Under the pieces are notes generated by a model that searched no databases, was not told where the DNA came from, and worked only from the letters and a program-made list of their open reading frames with translations. DNA of 64,000 nucleotides from Paraspadella gotoi (Eukaryota > Chaetognatha). A program made the translations under genes and the position numbers. Numbering within the stretch: position 1 is the stretch's first letter; every line of letters begins with the position of its first letter. Shown here one piece after another: positions 12,968-25,710 of this stretch. Location: positions 12,973,797 to 13,037,796 of the forward strand of contig CM119266.1 of the NCBI GenBank assembly GCA_051294375.1, given 5' to 3'.

Positions 12968-13715
12968 GAGGAGAGAAAGAGAGAGATGAGAGAGGAGAGA
13001 GAGGAGGAGAGAGAAGAGAGGGAGAGAGGGCAAACGCGACCATCGTGCCGCATATTCCTCATTCCGGTCCCCTACCTCCCTCCGCGAGTGGGCGTGGCCC
13101 TCCTCGCTCCGCCACGCCTCCGCATTTTCCGGCGTGAATTGGTTGACGATGGTGGCGCTGGAGTGGCGCGCCCGAGTGGCGGGGCCGGCGGAGCACTCGC
13201 CGAAAGAGGCTTGGCGCCGCGGCCGCGTGACCGGCGTGCTTTGAGGCCGAAAGGCGGCGCCGGTGGCGGCGATGGGACCGCGTGCCGAGTGCCAGGCGGA
13301 ATGCCAGGCGGAAACGCTTCCCTTTTTTCGTCATTGATTTTTTTTTTGCCAAAGGCAAATTAATTTGTTGTTTTTTTTTATGGGAGGAAATAAAACATTT
13401 GAGAGACGAATCAGTTTTATAAACAAACGAACTATAAAAGAGAAAAAAATTGATTTTACGAGATAATTCAAGTCGAGCCAATATATTTGATAAAACTTTC
13501 GTAGAACGAGCTCGTTAAAATTATTCTGTCGACAGAAAAAATATAATATTATTAAGTGAATTCTCAAAATCCCAGTCTCCTTCGCTTAATCCCTTTGGTC
13601 GCTCCTCCTTTCCTCTTCTTTAACTCTTATATCTTTCTTTTCTTTCCTCCGTTTTTCAGTTCTTTATCTCTATCGCTTCATCTTCTCTCAACTTCCACCT
13701 CCCATTCTTCCTTTC
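10530..13715 (-). repeat. Inverted repeat 1, right arm
   Basis: Reverse complement of 7,072-10,290, ending exactly at the 25-N gap at 13,716. It mirrors the arm's features: a CT tract (10,987-11,108), a GA tract (12,928-13,022) and a GC-rich block (13,080-13,330). The pattern of small indels between the arms is what two raw passes over the same molecule would give. No reading frame is conserved between arms. Confidence 0.9.
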
Positions 13716-13740
13716 NNNNNNNNNNNNNNNNNNNNNNNNN
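13716..13740. other. Assembly gap (25 N); other gaps listed
   Basis: 25-N gaps: 13,716-13,740; 26,624-26,648; 38,825-38,849; 50,572-50,596. Other N runs: 22,182-22,364; 22,626-22,635; 23,235-23,452; 32,130-32,314; 33,782-33,902; 34,137-34,326; 34,689-34,903; 35,076-35,882; 36,396-36,627; 37,263-37,416; 62,732-63,129; 63,228-63,311. The uniform 25-N gaps differ from the variable ones and sit at or near inverted-repeat edges. Confidence 0.98.
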
Positions 13741-14308
13741 AAGAGAAGAGAAGTTATTCAGATGCATCTATGTCTAAAGTATAAGCATAAGTAAACATAA
13801 GAAACGATAGGGGGAGTTGCCGGCAGGAGGGGAGAAGAAAGCTGGTCCCTGTGGTCTGTACTGTAATCTCGATATTTCCAAAGAGATAACTATTTAAAAA
13901 ACAAAGGACACATATACTGTTACTACTGCTTGTCTCTACTCCTCTGCTCTCCTACATTGTATTATACTTCTCTCTCTCTAAGGAGATAAAATTTCTACGA
14001 AAAACCGGCAAACCTCGTACTATTTCTTAAAGAAAAAGAAAATAAAAACCGTTAAATACTTCCTGCAAATAAATCATCGAGGTTAGTTAAAATTGGGTGA
14101 GGAACAGTTATTAAATTCTCTTCTTCTCTATCTCAACAACTACCTCCTGCCAGTTTTTAAATTATCTTTTTATAACAAACCAAATTTCCCTCTCCTTATT
14201 TTATATGTCTTCTCTTCTCTCTTTTCTGCCTTTATTTTATGTGCTTTCCCTCTCACTCTCATAGATAAAACGTTAATACCCACCAAAAACGAACTTTTTC
14301 TCTTAAAA
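13741..14308 (+). repeat. Partial 515-bp satellite units before duplication copy 2
   Basis: After the 25-N gap, degraded satellite appears. Monomer words such as gatatttccaaagagataac are at ~13,872-13,890, and the spacer landmark with gggtgagga is at ~14,070-14,105. It runs without a break into the duplicated block, so the array extends to the left of copy 2. Confidence 0.8.
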
Positions 14309-17300
14309 AGATATGAACTTAAAAAAAAACAGGAAAACGATTTTTTCCAAATGTAAAAAGAATAAAACTTAAAAAAAAAGGCAAACGTTTTTTTCCAATG
14401 TAATAGTAAAAACACCGATAAACGATTTTTTAAATAAATAATAAAAAAGCGTTTATCTACAGACGCAGACACGATAAAAAGAGATAAAAATGTTCTAAAA
14501 ATCACCGGTAAAACGATATTTTAAAGAAAAAAGAGAATAATAAACGTAAAAATACTTCTGCATAACAATCATCGAGGTGTTAAAATTGGGTGAGGACAGT
14601 TTATTAAAATTTTTTTCAAAAACAAAACAAAATTTCCTTCTTATCTTTTATTTCTCCTCTCTCTCCTTTCTTCTTTAATTTTTAATGAGCTTTCTCTCAC
14701 TCTCAATAGATAAAAACGTTAAAATAACAGAAAACGACGACTTTTATCTGGTAAAAATATATGAAAACTTAAAAATAACAGAAACAATTTTTTCCAATGT
14801 AATAAGAAATTAAAACTTAAAAAAAAAAAAACGCAAACGTTTTTTCCAATGTATAAGAGTTAAAACACGCGAAACGATTTTTCTTATAAGTAAAAGTAAA
14901 AAAACGTTAAATACACCGGCGACGATATTTCCAAAGAGATAACTACTTAAAAACAAAGAAAAACGCTTTTTCCAATGTAAAAGAGAATAAAAAATTTCTA
15001 AAAAACCGGAAAACGATATTTAAAGAAAGAATAAAAACGTTACAAATACTTCTGCAATCACATCATCGAGGTTGTAAAATTGGGTGAGGACAGTTATTAA
15101 ATATCTTTTTATAAAAACAAAAAATTTTATCTTTCCTTCACCTCTCTTTTTATTTTTATGTCTCTTCTTCTCCTCTTTTCTCTTAATTTTTATGTAGCTT
15201 ATCTCACAATCTCAAATAGATAAAAACGTTAATAACACCAAGAAACGACTTTTTTTCTGTAAAAAGAATATGAAAACTTTAAAAAAAACAGAGACGAATT
15301 TTTTCCAATGTAAGAAATAAAAACTTAAGAAAAAACGGCAAACGTTTTTTTTCAACAATGTAAAAATAGTTAAAAAACAACCGATAACGACTTTCTAAAG
15401 TAAAAGTTATAACGTTTAATACCATACCTGCAGACGATATTCCAAAGAATAGACAACTTAACAACAAAGAAAAACGCTTTTTCCAATGTAAATAGACAGA
15501 TATGAATAATATTCTAAACGCAGACATGTTAACGAACATCCCGGAAAACGGATATTTTCAAAGAAAAACAGAAAATAAAAACGTTAAATACTTCTGCAAA
15601 TAACATCATGAGGTTGTTAAAATTGGTGAGGAACAGTATTAAATATCTGTTTTATCAAGAACAAACAAATTTCCTCTCGCTTTTATTTTATTTCTCTTCT
15701 CTTCTCTCTTTCTTCTTTAATTTTTGTAGCTTATATCTCTCACTCTCATAGATAAAACGTTAATAACCAGAAAACAGACTTCTTTCCTCTGTAAAAGATA
15801 TGAAAACTTTAAAATAACAGAAAAGATTTTTTCGCAATGTAAAAAGGAAATAAAAACTAAAAAAAAACGGCAACGTTTTTTTCCAATGTAGAAAGAGTTA
15901 AAAAATCAACCGATAAACGGACTTTTCTAAAAGTCAAAAGTAATAAAACAGTTAAATACACCGGCAGACGAATTTTCCCAAAGAGATAACCAACTTTAAG
16001 AATAACGCAAAAAAAAACGCTTTTTTTCCAATGTAAATTAAGCAGAGTAAAAATTTCTAAACCCGGAAAACGATATTTTCAAGAAAAAGATAAAAACGTT
16101 AAATAACTTTCTGGCAAATAACATCATCGAGTTGTTTAAAATTGGGTGAGCTGAGAGTTATTCTATCTTTTATCAAACACAAAAAAATTTCTCCTCTTTT
16201 ACTTTTTATAGGTTCTTCTCTCTCGTCTTCTTTAAATTTTATGTAGCTTTCCTTCATTCTCAATAGATAAAACCGTTAAATACACCAGATAAGACTTTTT
16301 CTCTGTAAATATATGAAAACTTTAAAAATAACAAGAAAACAATTTTTTCTAATGTAAAAAGAAAATAAAAACTTTAAAAAAAACGGCAAACGTTTTTCGC
16401 AATGTAAATAGAGTTACACCGATAAACGACTTTTTATCTAAAGTAAACAGTAATAAATACGTAAAATACACGGCAGACGATATTTCCAAAGAGATAAACA
16501 ATTTAAAAAACAAAAAAAACGGCTTTTTTTCCAATGTCAAAGAGATTAAATTTCTAAAACACCGGAAAAACGATATATTTCAAGAAAAAAGAATAAAAAC
16601 GTTAATTTTCTGCAATAACATCATCGGGGTTGTTAAAATTAGTTTGAGGACAGTCTATTAAATATCTTTTTTAATCAAAACAAAAAAATTCCTCCTTTAT
16701 TTTTAGGTCTCTTCTCTCATCACTTTTCTTCTTTAATTTTATGTAAGCTTTTCTCATTCACTCTCAATAGATAAGACACGTTAAATACACCAGAAAACGA
16801 CTTTTTCTCTGTAAAATATATGAACTTTAAACAATAACGAACAACAATTTTTTCGGCATGTAAAAAGAAATAAACTTTAAAAAAAAACGGCAAACGTTTT
16901 TTCCAATGTACAAAAGAGTTAATAAACACCGATAATACGACACTTTTCGAAGTAAAAGTAATAAAACGTTAAAATACAAACCGGCATGACGCGATATTCC
17001 AAAGAGATAACAACTTTAAAAACAAAAAAAACGCTTTTTTCAATGTTTAAAAGAGATAAAAAATTTCTAAAACCCGGAACATATTTTTAAAGAAAAAAGA
17101 AATAAATAACGTTAAATACTTCTGCAAATAACCATCATGCGAGGTTGTTTAAAATTTGGTGTGGACATTATTAAATATCTTTTTATCAAAAACAATTCCT
17201 CTCTTTTATTTTTATGTCTCCTTCTCTTCTCTTTTCTTTAATTCTTATATAGCTCTCACTCTCTCTCAATAGATAAACGTTAAAATACACCGAGAAAACG

Positions 17301-20300
17301 AACTTTTTCTCTGTAAAAGATATGAAAACTTTAAAATTAACAGAAATACGATTTTTTCGCAATGTAAAGAAATAAAAACTTAAAACACAAAAACGGCAAA
17401 ACGTTTTTTTCCAATGTAAAGAAGAGTTTACAAAACACCGATAAACGACTTTTTTCTAAAGTAGAACAGTAATAAAACGTTAAATACAAATGATCCGGCA
17501 AGAACGGATATTTCCCAAAGAGATAACAACTTTAAAACAAAAAAAACGCTTTTTTCCAATGTAAAAAAGAAATAAAAATTCCTAAACAACGGAACGATAT
17601 TTTCCAAAGAAAAAAAGAAAAAAAACGTTAAATTTACTTTGCCAAATAACATCATCGAGTTGTTAAATGTGGGTGAGGATAGTTATTAAATATCGTTTTT
17701 TAATACGTTTTATCAAAACAAACAATTTCCTCCCTTTTATTTCATGTCTCCTTATCTCTCTCTCTTTCTCTTTAATTTTTATGTAGCTTCTCTCACTCTC
17801 ATTAGATAAAAACGTTAAAATCACCAGAAAACGACTTTTTTCCTCTGTAGAAGATATGAAATTTTAAAAATAACAGAAAAACGATTTTTCCAATGTAAAA
17901 AGAAATAAAAACTTAAAAAAAAGGCAAACTTTTTTCCAACTGTAAAGAGTTAAAAAGATCACCGATAAACGACTTTTCTAAAGTAACAATAGCTGATAAA
18001 AAACGTTAAATACATAACCGGCAGACGATATTTATCCAAGAGAATAACAAACTTTAAAAAAAAAAAACGCTTTTTCAATGTAAAAAGGATAAAAAATTTC
18101 TAAAACACCGAAAACGATATTTTCAAAGCAAAAAAGAAATAAAAACGTTAAATACTTCTGCAATAACATCATCGATCTCTGAGTTGTTAAAAAAATTGGG
18201 TGAGACAGTTTATTAACATCTTTTATCAACATAAAAAATTTCTATCTTTTTTCTCTTCTATATGTCTCCTCTTCCTTCTCTCTCTCTCCTCTTAATTTTA
18301 TGCTATGCTCTTTCTCTTCTTCTACTCAACTCAGTAATACCGTGTAGATTCTATCACAGATAGCGTAACTTTTCTACTTGCTGAGTGCAGTTGATAGTGT
18401 AAAATAATATATTCAGCAGATGAACCTAACTGTTTCCTGCTAAGAGTAGTCAAGAAGAGAATAGAACGTTTTCATAAAGGAATAATCGCGCACACTTGTT
18501 GTTCTTCCAATTGGTGAGAGGGAACGACGTTAGAAGGAGAAACTCTGCGAGATGATGCGGAGTGTTGCTAGATAGTGAGTAAGTGGAATATAAGAGTGTT
18601 GTGAATCGATGGCATGAGGGGGACTGGAATGATGTATGCCAGGAGATAAGGATGGAAATCTGTTAGATAATATAGCATAAGAAAAACGGACTTTCGTTTC
18701 TGCTCCAATCAGTAATAATATGAGAGAGATGAGAGAACTGGAAAATGTATATATAAAACCTACCGAGAAGACAAATGGCGTATATTTTTTATTACGCAAT
18801 CAAAGGAAGAATCCAGACGATTTTATAATATGTTCATGTCAGGCACAGAAGTATAGTATCGTATCGGTATGGTTTTAATAAATTGGTGGTGTGACATAAG
18901 TTTATTTATTTATATAAATATCATTTATTTATCAAAACAATATTATATCATATATATATTATTTATTACCAGTCTATGTTTATAGGTAGTTATGTCGCTG
19001 CTTAGTCTCTTTTCTCTTTTTTTTTCTAACAGTATTGATATTATTGGATGATTTCGTTTCGATAATCATTTTAGAAAATATCAGTTAGCCTTTTCTCGTC
19101 TGATAGCTAGTTGAGCCGTTCTTTTTTACTAAGTTAATTGTGTATTAAAGCCAGGGGGTGTAAAATTAGCACGCCTAGACAGATAAAATATCGGGGATTA
19201 TTCTTTCGAATAGTGAGATAATAGTATATTGATAATAGTAACAATATAAGAGAACACAAGACAGTTAAGCATGGTTTTTTCTACATGTTCACATAAGAGT
19301 TAAGAGACAGAGCGACTTGATTATAGATAACGACTTCATATAGTCGAAAAGTATAAAACTTTTAATACTATTCGGAATGGCATGAAAATTAATGTTGGTA
19401 TACGTCAGAGAACAAACATACTTTAATAGCACGAAAAAATAACAACGGCTTTTACCCAAATGTAATTCACGATATGAACAGACACACGATCACTTCTATA
19501 AGAAGGCCGCCGAGAGTAATAACGATATTAAAGAATAAAAGAGATAAAACGGTCTGAGTTCTTACATGAAATAACATCATCGAGGTTGTTAAGTAAATTA
19601 GCAGAGATGTAAGATACATGTTATTAATTAGTACTCTACTTTTATATATCATTTTTATATATCAACAGAACGAAGATTATCTCTACGCTATTTAGTATGT
19701 CAATAGTGTATCCAAACTTACAGTGCATGCTCTATTATCTCGTTTATAGATGTTATCATGGTATAGTCATCTGTTCATCAATACCATAGGATTACAATCT
19801 AACACAAACGGGTATTAAAGTACATGTAAGATATACGACACTTGTACTGTACTGATATAATATATATGGAAAGAAAACGGTAGTTTGATATTCAAGGAGG
19901 AAAACAGTTTGTCATTCACTCCATAGAAGAATAAAACTTAATCAAAACAGACAGGAGGCTGGACGTTGTGTTTGCCATAGTAAAAGTAGAGAGGGTCATT
20001 TATAATATAAGAGCGCACTAGTTCCCACACCCACCGATTTCTAAAGTAAAAACGGATAAAAACGGTTAATACCACGGCTATGATTCAATTAATTTCCAAA
20101 ATAAGAGAGACCTGTATTATAGAGCCAGAAAGTGGTGTATTTGTCAGAATGCCAGATAAAGCACTAATAGAATTGTGAAACAAGTCCGGACCTACTAGTA
20201 TCTTGATCAGATTACAGCAGGAATATAAACGTGTCAATATCTCAGTTCTCTTGCTCAGACATACTGGAGGAAGTGTTAAGAAGTAGTGCGGTAGTAGGAG

Positions 20301-21378
20301 CTGTATATAAGAGTAATATGTTATGACTAGAGAGATTCTACCTTCTGTTATTATGTATGTGTTCACTTTCTCGGATGAATTACGTATCCGATTTGTATCG
20401 TCTTTATGTCTATGGTAGCGTTTCTGTCCACTATCATAGAATGATAGAAACAACGATTATAATAGTCGAGCATCAGAAATCTTTCTCATGGGTAAAATTA
20501 GTTGTATTATGTCCACAGAAGAAGGATAACACGAGAATGTTGTTCTGTAGCTGGTGAGAAGCACAGGTAAAAACTTTGTAGGAGAGAAAAGAGAGGCACG
20601 ATCTTCAGGTATTTATGGATATTAATGTAAGAGATAGTTTCACAGCCGATAAGGCAGCGGATACGAGTTTTCTAGTAAAAAGTGTCACCGTTAAATCACG
20701 TTAAAAGAGCGGTGGTAGGTAATAGATCTACAGAGGAATTTATGCATGAGAGATACAGAATGACCGTGTCGCCTAGGTGGAGAGAGGGGTCAGGAGCTGT
20801 GAGGGGAGTGGCAGTTCACGCATTCTTCGGAGAGCGATTGAAATAAAGTTTTAGATTTATTATGTATATGAAGATAGAAGATAGAAAGTTGTGGAGTTAG
20901 TAGAGTATGTATGTAGGAAGACCGAGAGTATAGAGTATGATGTATGGGCACAGAGGATTGCCGTCGAGACTTGAGTAGGTTATTTATTACTTGTCTCTAT
21001 CAGTCTATATGGTGGTTATTCTTTCTCTGGATTGATTTGTAAGATTTGATATTTTTCTTGATTCACACGGAAGTCGTTGCAGTGAATCTGTGGAAAGAAG
21101 TGAGAATCGTCGAAGACGGCTAAGGGGGGAAGAAGAGGGGGGAAGTGGAATGGGAGGGGGAAAGGAGAGGGAAAGTGGAATGGTAGGGGGAAAGGAAGAG
21201 GGGGAAGTGGAAGGGGAAGGGGAAAGGAAGAGGGGAAGTGGACAGGGGAGAGGGAAAGGAAGAGGGGGAAGTGGAGGAGATGGGGAAAGGAAGAGGGGAA
21301 GTAGAAAGGGAAGGGAAGGAAAGGGGAAGTGGGAAGGAGGAGTGGGGAAAGGAAGTGGGGTAAAGTGGAAAGGGAGGG
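14309..21378 (+). repeat. Large direct duplication, copy 2 of 2
   Basis: Second copy of 1-7,070. It holds satellite (14,309-18,298), the garbled stretch (18,299-21,089) and the purine minisatellite (21,090-21,378). It is continuous upstream with further satellite sequence from 13,741, so this copy shows the array extending leftward, whereas copy 1 is cut off by the window edge. After 21,378 the sequence is unique, so this may be the true placement and copy 1 the false one (inference). Confidence 0.9.
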
Positions 21379-22181
21379 ACCGTCCCTGAACTTACTCTTA
21401 AACCTTAATAAGACGCCCTTTTCCCTCTTTCCGCTTTTCTCGCCCAACCACTTCCGGATTCTCTCTGGCAAAACTTTCATTATATCACTATTATCACTCA
21501 TCACAACGCTGCCTCATCGATCTTTAATTCATCCAATCACAACTCTGCCTCATCAATCTTCAATTTCACGCATCACGACTCCTCTTAATGTGGCGTTGGG
21601 CGGAGCTTTTACCGCGAATCAGTCGGAACTTCCATCAGTTTTATCGTCGCATCCACTTTCGCTCTTCGTCAATAATAAAACGGGGGGGGGGAACTGGAAG
21701 ACTTTCTTAAAAGCCTCTTTACTACTAACCATCCATATTCGGATCTATTTATAATGCATGATTTCACCTGAAATTCAACTTCCGTTTACATTCTTAATTC
21801 ATCTTTAATTACATTTACCTGTGTTAGATTTGATTTTTGTCGTATGTCTCTATCTATAAGCTCCTATTGATCATCATCGATACTAAATACCTCTTTATAT
21901 AAAAGTGACAAAATTATTGTTTTACAATATTTTTAACGACAATTTTTTAAACTGTCCCCTTGGACGGCGTAAATCGTGAAATATTGTTGTATTTCTCTAT
22001 TTATTTTTGTTTCTACGTATACCACATAATTTCACCATTCCAGAGGTTCAAAGCACGACGCAGATGAAGCAACAGTCATTGAGCCTAAATGGACAACAAA
22101 CAATCCTTCCAAGTTCCAATCACCGTTAGCTGCTTCCCCCCCCTCAATACATAAGAGCCCAACAGCATCAACGAGGAAAGT
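21379..22181. other. Unique sequence, no gene recognised
   Basis: About 800 bp of ordinary mixed sequence between the duplicated block and a 183-N gap. It includes three loose repeats of a catc(a/g)c-aactctgcctcatc motif at 21,490-21,570. No splice-framed coding stretch stands out. Confidence 0.5.
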
Positions 22182-22467
22182 NNNNNNNNNNNNNNNNNNN
22201 NNNNNNNNNNNNNNNNNNNNNNNNNNNNNNNNNNNNNNNNNNNNNNNNNNNNNNNNNNNNNNNNNNNNNNNNNNNNNNNNNNNNNNNNNNNNNNNNNNNN
22301 NNNNNNNNNNNNNNNNNNNNNNNNNNNNNNNNNNNNNNNNNNNNNNNNNNNNNNNNNNNNNNNNAAAAACTCACCTCCTCTGCTTATAATTCGTCCTCGG
22401 AGGAAAAAAGCCAGTTCTCCAGTTCTCCAGTTCTCCACCCAATTATCTGAACGAATCCTTTAGCAAC

Positions 22468-22497
22468 CATCCATCCATCCATCCATCCATCCATCCT
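22468..22497 (+). repeat. (CCAT)n microsatellite
   Basis: About seven perfect copies of the tetranucleotide ccat. Confidence 0.9.
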
Positions 22498-22635
22498 CCA
22501 CCATCCACAACCCTATCCACCCCACGGCCCCGCAACCCCGGCCCTCTCAGCCAGCGAATCCTCTGACCCTTCCGATCTCACGGATCGAGTTTCATCCTTG
22601 GAATATTGACTTTCACGCTCCAGTGNNNNNNNNNN

Positions 22636-23756
22636 ATTAACGGTCGGTGTTTATTTTATCGGACGATATTCGTTTATTGTGTGTTTAGGAGGACCGTCAA
22701 CAAAAATGTTTAAACAATTTTACATCATAAACTTGCATGGCATTCTTATTCAAATATGATATCTCACCGTTTAGTTCTGTTTCTCGAATACTGGGCTTAT
22801 TTGTTCAGTGAATATTTTAACTTAAAACTTCTCTCTGTTAAAATATTCATCACGTTTGTCATAAATTCTCGGTTCGTAAATCTGAAACTAAAGAAAAACT
22901 CAGAATCGGAAATCAAAAATCCGATTCGATATGGGAAATCAAAAATCAGAATCGGTAAAACGAAACCTCTTGGACCGTGAGTGAATATCTGAGTTTATTG
23001 GCGAAAGAATCGAGATTCTTTTGGGTCGATGCGGACCAGAAACTCGAGATATCGGTTCGGTAAAAACAGAAGGAGCCGGCGCTTTCAAAGGAAACCACTT
23101 TTAAACAATTTGTCTTTAGAAATTCGTTTGGTAAAAAACTATTGGCCGCCAAATGAAGGGCTCGCCTTCTTTGAATATCTTTCTTAAAGACTGAGCCACT
23201 TGGGCCAAGAAACTGTTAAAAATAAAAAAAAGAANNNNNNNNNNNNNNNNNNNNNNNNNNNNNNNNNNNNNNNNNNNNNNNNNNNNNNNNNNNNNNNNNN
23301 NNNNNNNNNNNNNNNNNNNNNNNNNNNNNNNNNNNNNNNNNNNNNNNNNNNNNNNNNNNNNNNNNNNNNNNNNNNNNNNNNNNNNNNNNNNNNNNNNNNN
23401 NNNNNNNNNNNNNNNNNNNNNNNNNNNNNNNNNNNNNNNNNNNNNNNNNNNNTTTTTGTTTTGGCAAGCGAAAGGCAGCATCAATGATCGGCTAGATCGG
23501 ATTTTTCTCTGTTTATTTACTGATTTCATCGCTGATTTCGTTTCTTTCAAAAACAACGCATTCCTTTTTTCAACTGAAAAGAGAAGAAAAATCATTCAGA
23601 GGCTCAATGACGCGGGAAATTTAATTTCATCGGCGCGATTCGTTTGCAATTCGCCCTACGGCCTACGTGGACTGGACACTGGACAGGGAACGGCTCTCTT
23701 TTCCCAAAGCGCTCCATTTCTGTTCCTTCATCCTTTAATTTAATATTAACTCAGAT
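22636..23756. other. AT-rich unique sequence around a 218-N gap
   Basis: No gene is recognised. A short local repeat is visible at 22,900-22,955, where aatcggaaatcaaaaatc-like words occur twice. The gap at 23,235-23,452 interrupts the stretch. Confidence 0.5.
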
Positions 23757-23965
23757 ATTTAACCTTAATTCATTTTAAAACTTTTAACCCAATCGATAAT
23801 CCTTAACCCTAATGCTTAACTCCAACCTAATCCCTAACATTCACCCTAAACCCTAATATCTAATCCTAAACATTAATCCCTTACCCTATTGCTTAACCCT
23901 AATCATTAGCTAATCCTTAACCTAATCTTTAATCTAAGCCTAACCTATAAAATAATCCTAAAAAC
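23757..23965 (-). repeat. Degenerate telomere-like CCCTAA/CCTAA repeats
   Basis: Over about 200 bp the words ccctaa, cctaa and ccttaa recur every 6-15 bases (near 23,813, 23,830, 23,842-23,855, 23,866, 23,882, 23,897, 23,917, 23,938 and 23,956). They are heavily mutated and separated by AT-rich fill. The reverse strand reads TTAGGG/TTAGG, the metazoan and arthropod telomere motifs. This is an interstitial remnant or chance-enriched repeat, not a functional telomere. Confidence 0.55.
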
Positions 23966-24176
23966 TCACTAAATTTTGAATTCAAGATGAAATGCGTAGC
24001 TTTTCGAAAATAAGTACTGGCGAACAAAGAACAGTCGATCAAAATTATGCTGCCACACGTTGCAGTGAGTCTCCACCGAGCCCGGTCACCTCTCCTGTCG
24101 CCTTCATTAATATCAACGACGCTTTCCTTTTATTCGTGGCGCCCAACTCTCTCTGTCCTTGTCTTTGTGTCTGTGT

Positions 24177-24300
<124 letters not shown>

Positions 24301-24514
24301 GACTCTCCTTCCATTGTTCCACTCTCCCGCTCTTCAACTCATTTTCCTTTTTCCTTCCTCTTTATTTCCTCCTTCGCGCGAATTCATTGTCCGTTTGTCG
24401 CTTTGCCGCATTTTCTCCTTTTTTTATCTTTCTCTTCTCACCTTTGCTTCGGTTTTCAATTCATTGCGAATCTCACTCAGTTCCTCCTTCATTAACACTT
24501 GTCCCAAATAAGTC

Positions 24515-24760
24515 CCTTTTTGGTCGGTCGGTCTGTCTGTCCGATGGTCTATTTTACTTATGTTAAAAATGTTGATAACTCTGGTAATACTTCATCAATT
24601 TAGTTCATATTTGGTACGAAAGTACCCTAAGACCTTTAACTTATTTTGAAAGTCAGGCGATCACATGACCCAAAATTTAATGCGGCTTAAATTTGGTAGC
24701 TCTTCTGTTATTTTTATTCACACTTTTAATCTCGGCAATACCTTTTGTTTTTTGTTTTTT
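24515..24760. repeat. Possible dispersed-repeat fragment with GGTC/TGTC tract
   Basis: A short tetranucleotide tract (ggtcggtcggtctgtctgtc) is followed by AT-rich sequence with internal echoes: actctggtaatac at ~24,580 and atctcggcaatac at ~24,733. Such GACAGACGG-type tracts sit inside the mobile element at 55.0 kb, but the flanks here are not similar to it. Family unknown. Confidence 0.35.
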
Positions 24761-25627
24761 TAAATGTGTCGAAGTCTAAGTAGTAGTCACGTGTTGACCG
24801 CGGTTCAATAGATTGGATTTCCCGTTATTGTTTTCTCCCTTTCCCCAGTCCCTCCTCTCCGGATGAGATTTTTATTTTTCAAATTTCCCTTCCCCTCTCC
24901 CTTCGTCTTCATTATTCCCCCCCCCCTCTCATTTTCCATTTCTTTTTCAATGACGAACCATTCTCGCCTTTATTTTCCCTTACCCTATTTTTCTCGCGAT
25001 TTCCGTTCATTTTTTCTATTTTTTTTCCTTCTCTTTCTGTCCATCCCGATTTTCCTTTTCAACTTTCTCCCTCCTTTCTTTTTCCTTTCTTCCTTTTTTC
25101 TCCTTTCTTTTTTTTTTGTCATTTCGGAGTTTTCCAGGAAGTGAAGGACGGGAGACAGAAGCAATATTGGATGAAGGATGGAGGTGAAGTAGGGAGGTAA
25201 GTCGAGGAGGTAAGTCGAGGGGGATGGAGGAAAAGGTAGGGACGTTGAAACTTTTAAAACTATTTCACAAAGAATTTATTAAATAAAATACAAATATGAA
25301 TACATAAAACAGCTCCGTAACAAAAGAACTTAAAAGAAATATAAAAAAGCCACCTAAAAAGAGAAGAGGGCGTCAACAGCAGGCGGCAACAAAATTATTT
25401 TCCGGGCGCCAGACCGAGAAAAAAGCTAAACAAATAAATGAAAAAGCGAAAAAAAAACCCAAAAAAACAAAAGCCCCCTCAAAAAAGTGTAGAAACAAAA
25501 AAAGAAGGCGCAAAATTGGTTTCGGACCCAATTTCATCAGACAAATCCGGAAAGACGTAAAAATTCCGGCTCAAGTAAACAGATTTTTTTTCTTTCAGAA
25601 AATAGGAGGGTGGGTTCTATTCTGAGA

Positions 25628-25630
<3 letters not shown>
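24761..25630. other. Pyrimidine-rich then A-rich non-coding stretch
   Basis: 24,830-25,135 is dominated by C/T runs, and 25,260-25,580 is A-rich. No gene, RNA or repeat family is recognised. Confidence 0.5.

Positions 25631-25704
<74 letters not shown>
25631..25704 (+). repeat. (GA)n microsatellite
   Basis: About 74 bp of near-perfect GA, directly upstream of the promoter-like cluster at 25,711-26,176. GA tracts near promoters can bind GAGA-type factors in some invertebrates; that role is inference here. Confidence 0.95.
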
Positions 25705-25708
<4 letters not shown>

Positions 25709-25710
25709 TG

